Shown here: positions 63,598-64,000 of the stretch, piece by piece
Layout: each line of letters begins with the position of its first letter
How positions within the stretch are numbered: position 1 is the first letter of the stretch
Origin: Ctena decussata
Taxonomy: Eukaryota; Mollusca; Bivalvia; Lucinida; Lucinidae
DNA length: 64,000 bases
NCBI GenBank assembly: GCA_963989385.1
Contig: OZ022510.1
Location: forward strand, 31,625,448-31,689,447
Direction: 5' to 3'
Notes under the pieces: model-generated
Seen by the model: the letters and a program-made list of their open reading frames with translations, nothing else
What the model was told of the DNA's origin: nothing
Database searches by the model: none
Position numbers and translations under genes: made by a program

Positions 63598-64000
63598 ATT
63601 TTGATTTGTACTTTTGTTTGTTTCGGTAAAAGTTTAACTGACGGATAACAAACTGCTTTCAAAGTGCGTGATTCAGAAAATTTGTCTCATAAAAACTGAA
63701 ATTATGCAGCGCCAAAAAGACACATTTTGTGATAATAAACCTTTGTTGGCATGACAAAATGCTGTTAGACCTACCAGAAAATTTCAGTTCTTATCCCTCA
63801 CACTATATGACCAGTGCACAATCTAGACGAAAAGTACATATAGTGCCCTGCCTATTAGGAAACAGATCAAACCTGACTATTTAAAACTAATAACTGATGA
63901 CAAGCAAAATACATGACTGTATGTCACGTGCAAATGTGTCAGGAAAAAGCGCGTCATATGTTTCTGAAAGCGCTAACATGTTTTTGAAACCATATGTATT
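63598..64000. other. No recognised feature
   Basis: AT-rich, no ORF or repeat match. Confidence 0.5.

Overview
The window looks like animal nuclear DNA that is AT-rich and gene-poor. It holds no long open reading frame, no rRNA and no convincing intact tRNA. The longest ORFs fall in repeats or are unremarkable. Its make-up is short tRNA-headed SINEs, fragments of a non-LTR retrotransposon, many short inverted-repeat elements (MITEs), and tandem cores flanked by GGGGGC-type ends. This resembles a lophotrochozoan genome, and a bivalve mollusc is my best guess. That assignment is inference from repeat style and was not confirmed by a search.

The dominant feature is one palindromic MITE family, called PAL240 here. 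About 240 bp long, it has termini TGAGCCGCGACACGA / TCGTGTCGCGGCTCA, two arms of about 100 bp and an asymmetric loop of about 40 bp that gives each copy an orientation. I count about 21 copies or fragments. They split into two subfamilies whose arm sequences differ in a base-paired, compensatory way. Most ORFs that look like repeated 'proteins' across the window are translations of this element.

Layout. 0-5.6 kb: AT-rich DNA, a small retroposed insertion with a 14-bp target duplication, a possible TATA promoter with a first exon, and three PAL240 copies. 5.6-16.6 kb: a 0.9-kb dispersed repeat, a palindromic minisatellite in two clusters, a piggyBac-type MITE (TTAA), SINEs, a 0.9-kb Harbinger-type element (TTA duplication) and an ACGT-rich hairpin repeat. 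18.7-29.3 kb: a block of local segmental duplications (three divergent copies of one segment and two of another) in which element insertions can be dated by presence or absence. 29.6-35.8 kb: a 195-bp tandem-core element, a 2-kb non-autonomous transposon with about 370-bp inverted repeats, a 0.9-kb mariner-type element and several small MITEs. 36-44 kb: retroposon fragments, nested palindromes, and a 3.2-kb inverted repeat made of (ACTTCAGAGTTCAG)-type tandem repeats enclosing two fragments of a LINE reverse-transcriptase 3' end. 44-64 kb: more SINEs, a second tandem-core element, pogo/Tigger-like MITEs and a dense PAL240 cluster.

Protein coding: I can support only a few short exon candidates (about 2.8, 20.9, 25.7 and 55.5 kb on +, and perhaps 59.05 kb on -). 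Each has splice-site-like borders and a single open frame. None could be assigned to a gene family, and they do not join into one gene model. Nothing here forms an operon or pathway. The content is best read as intergenic or intronic DNA shaped by transposition, hairpin formation and local duplication.
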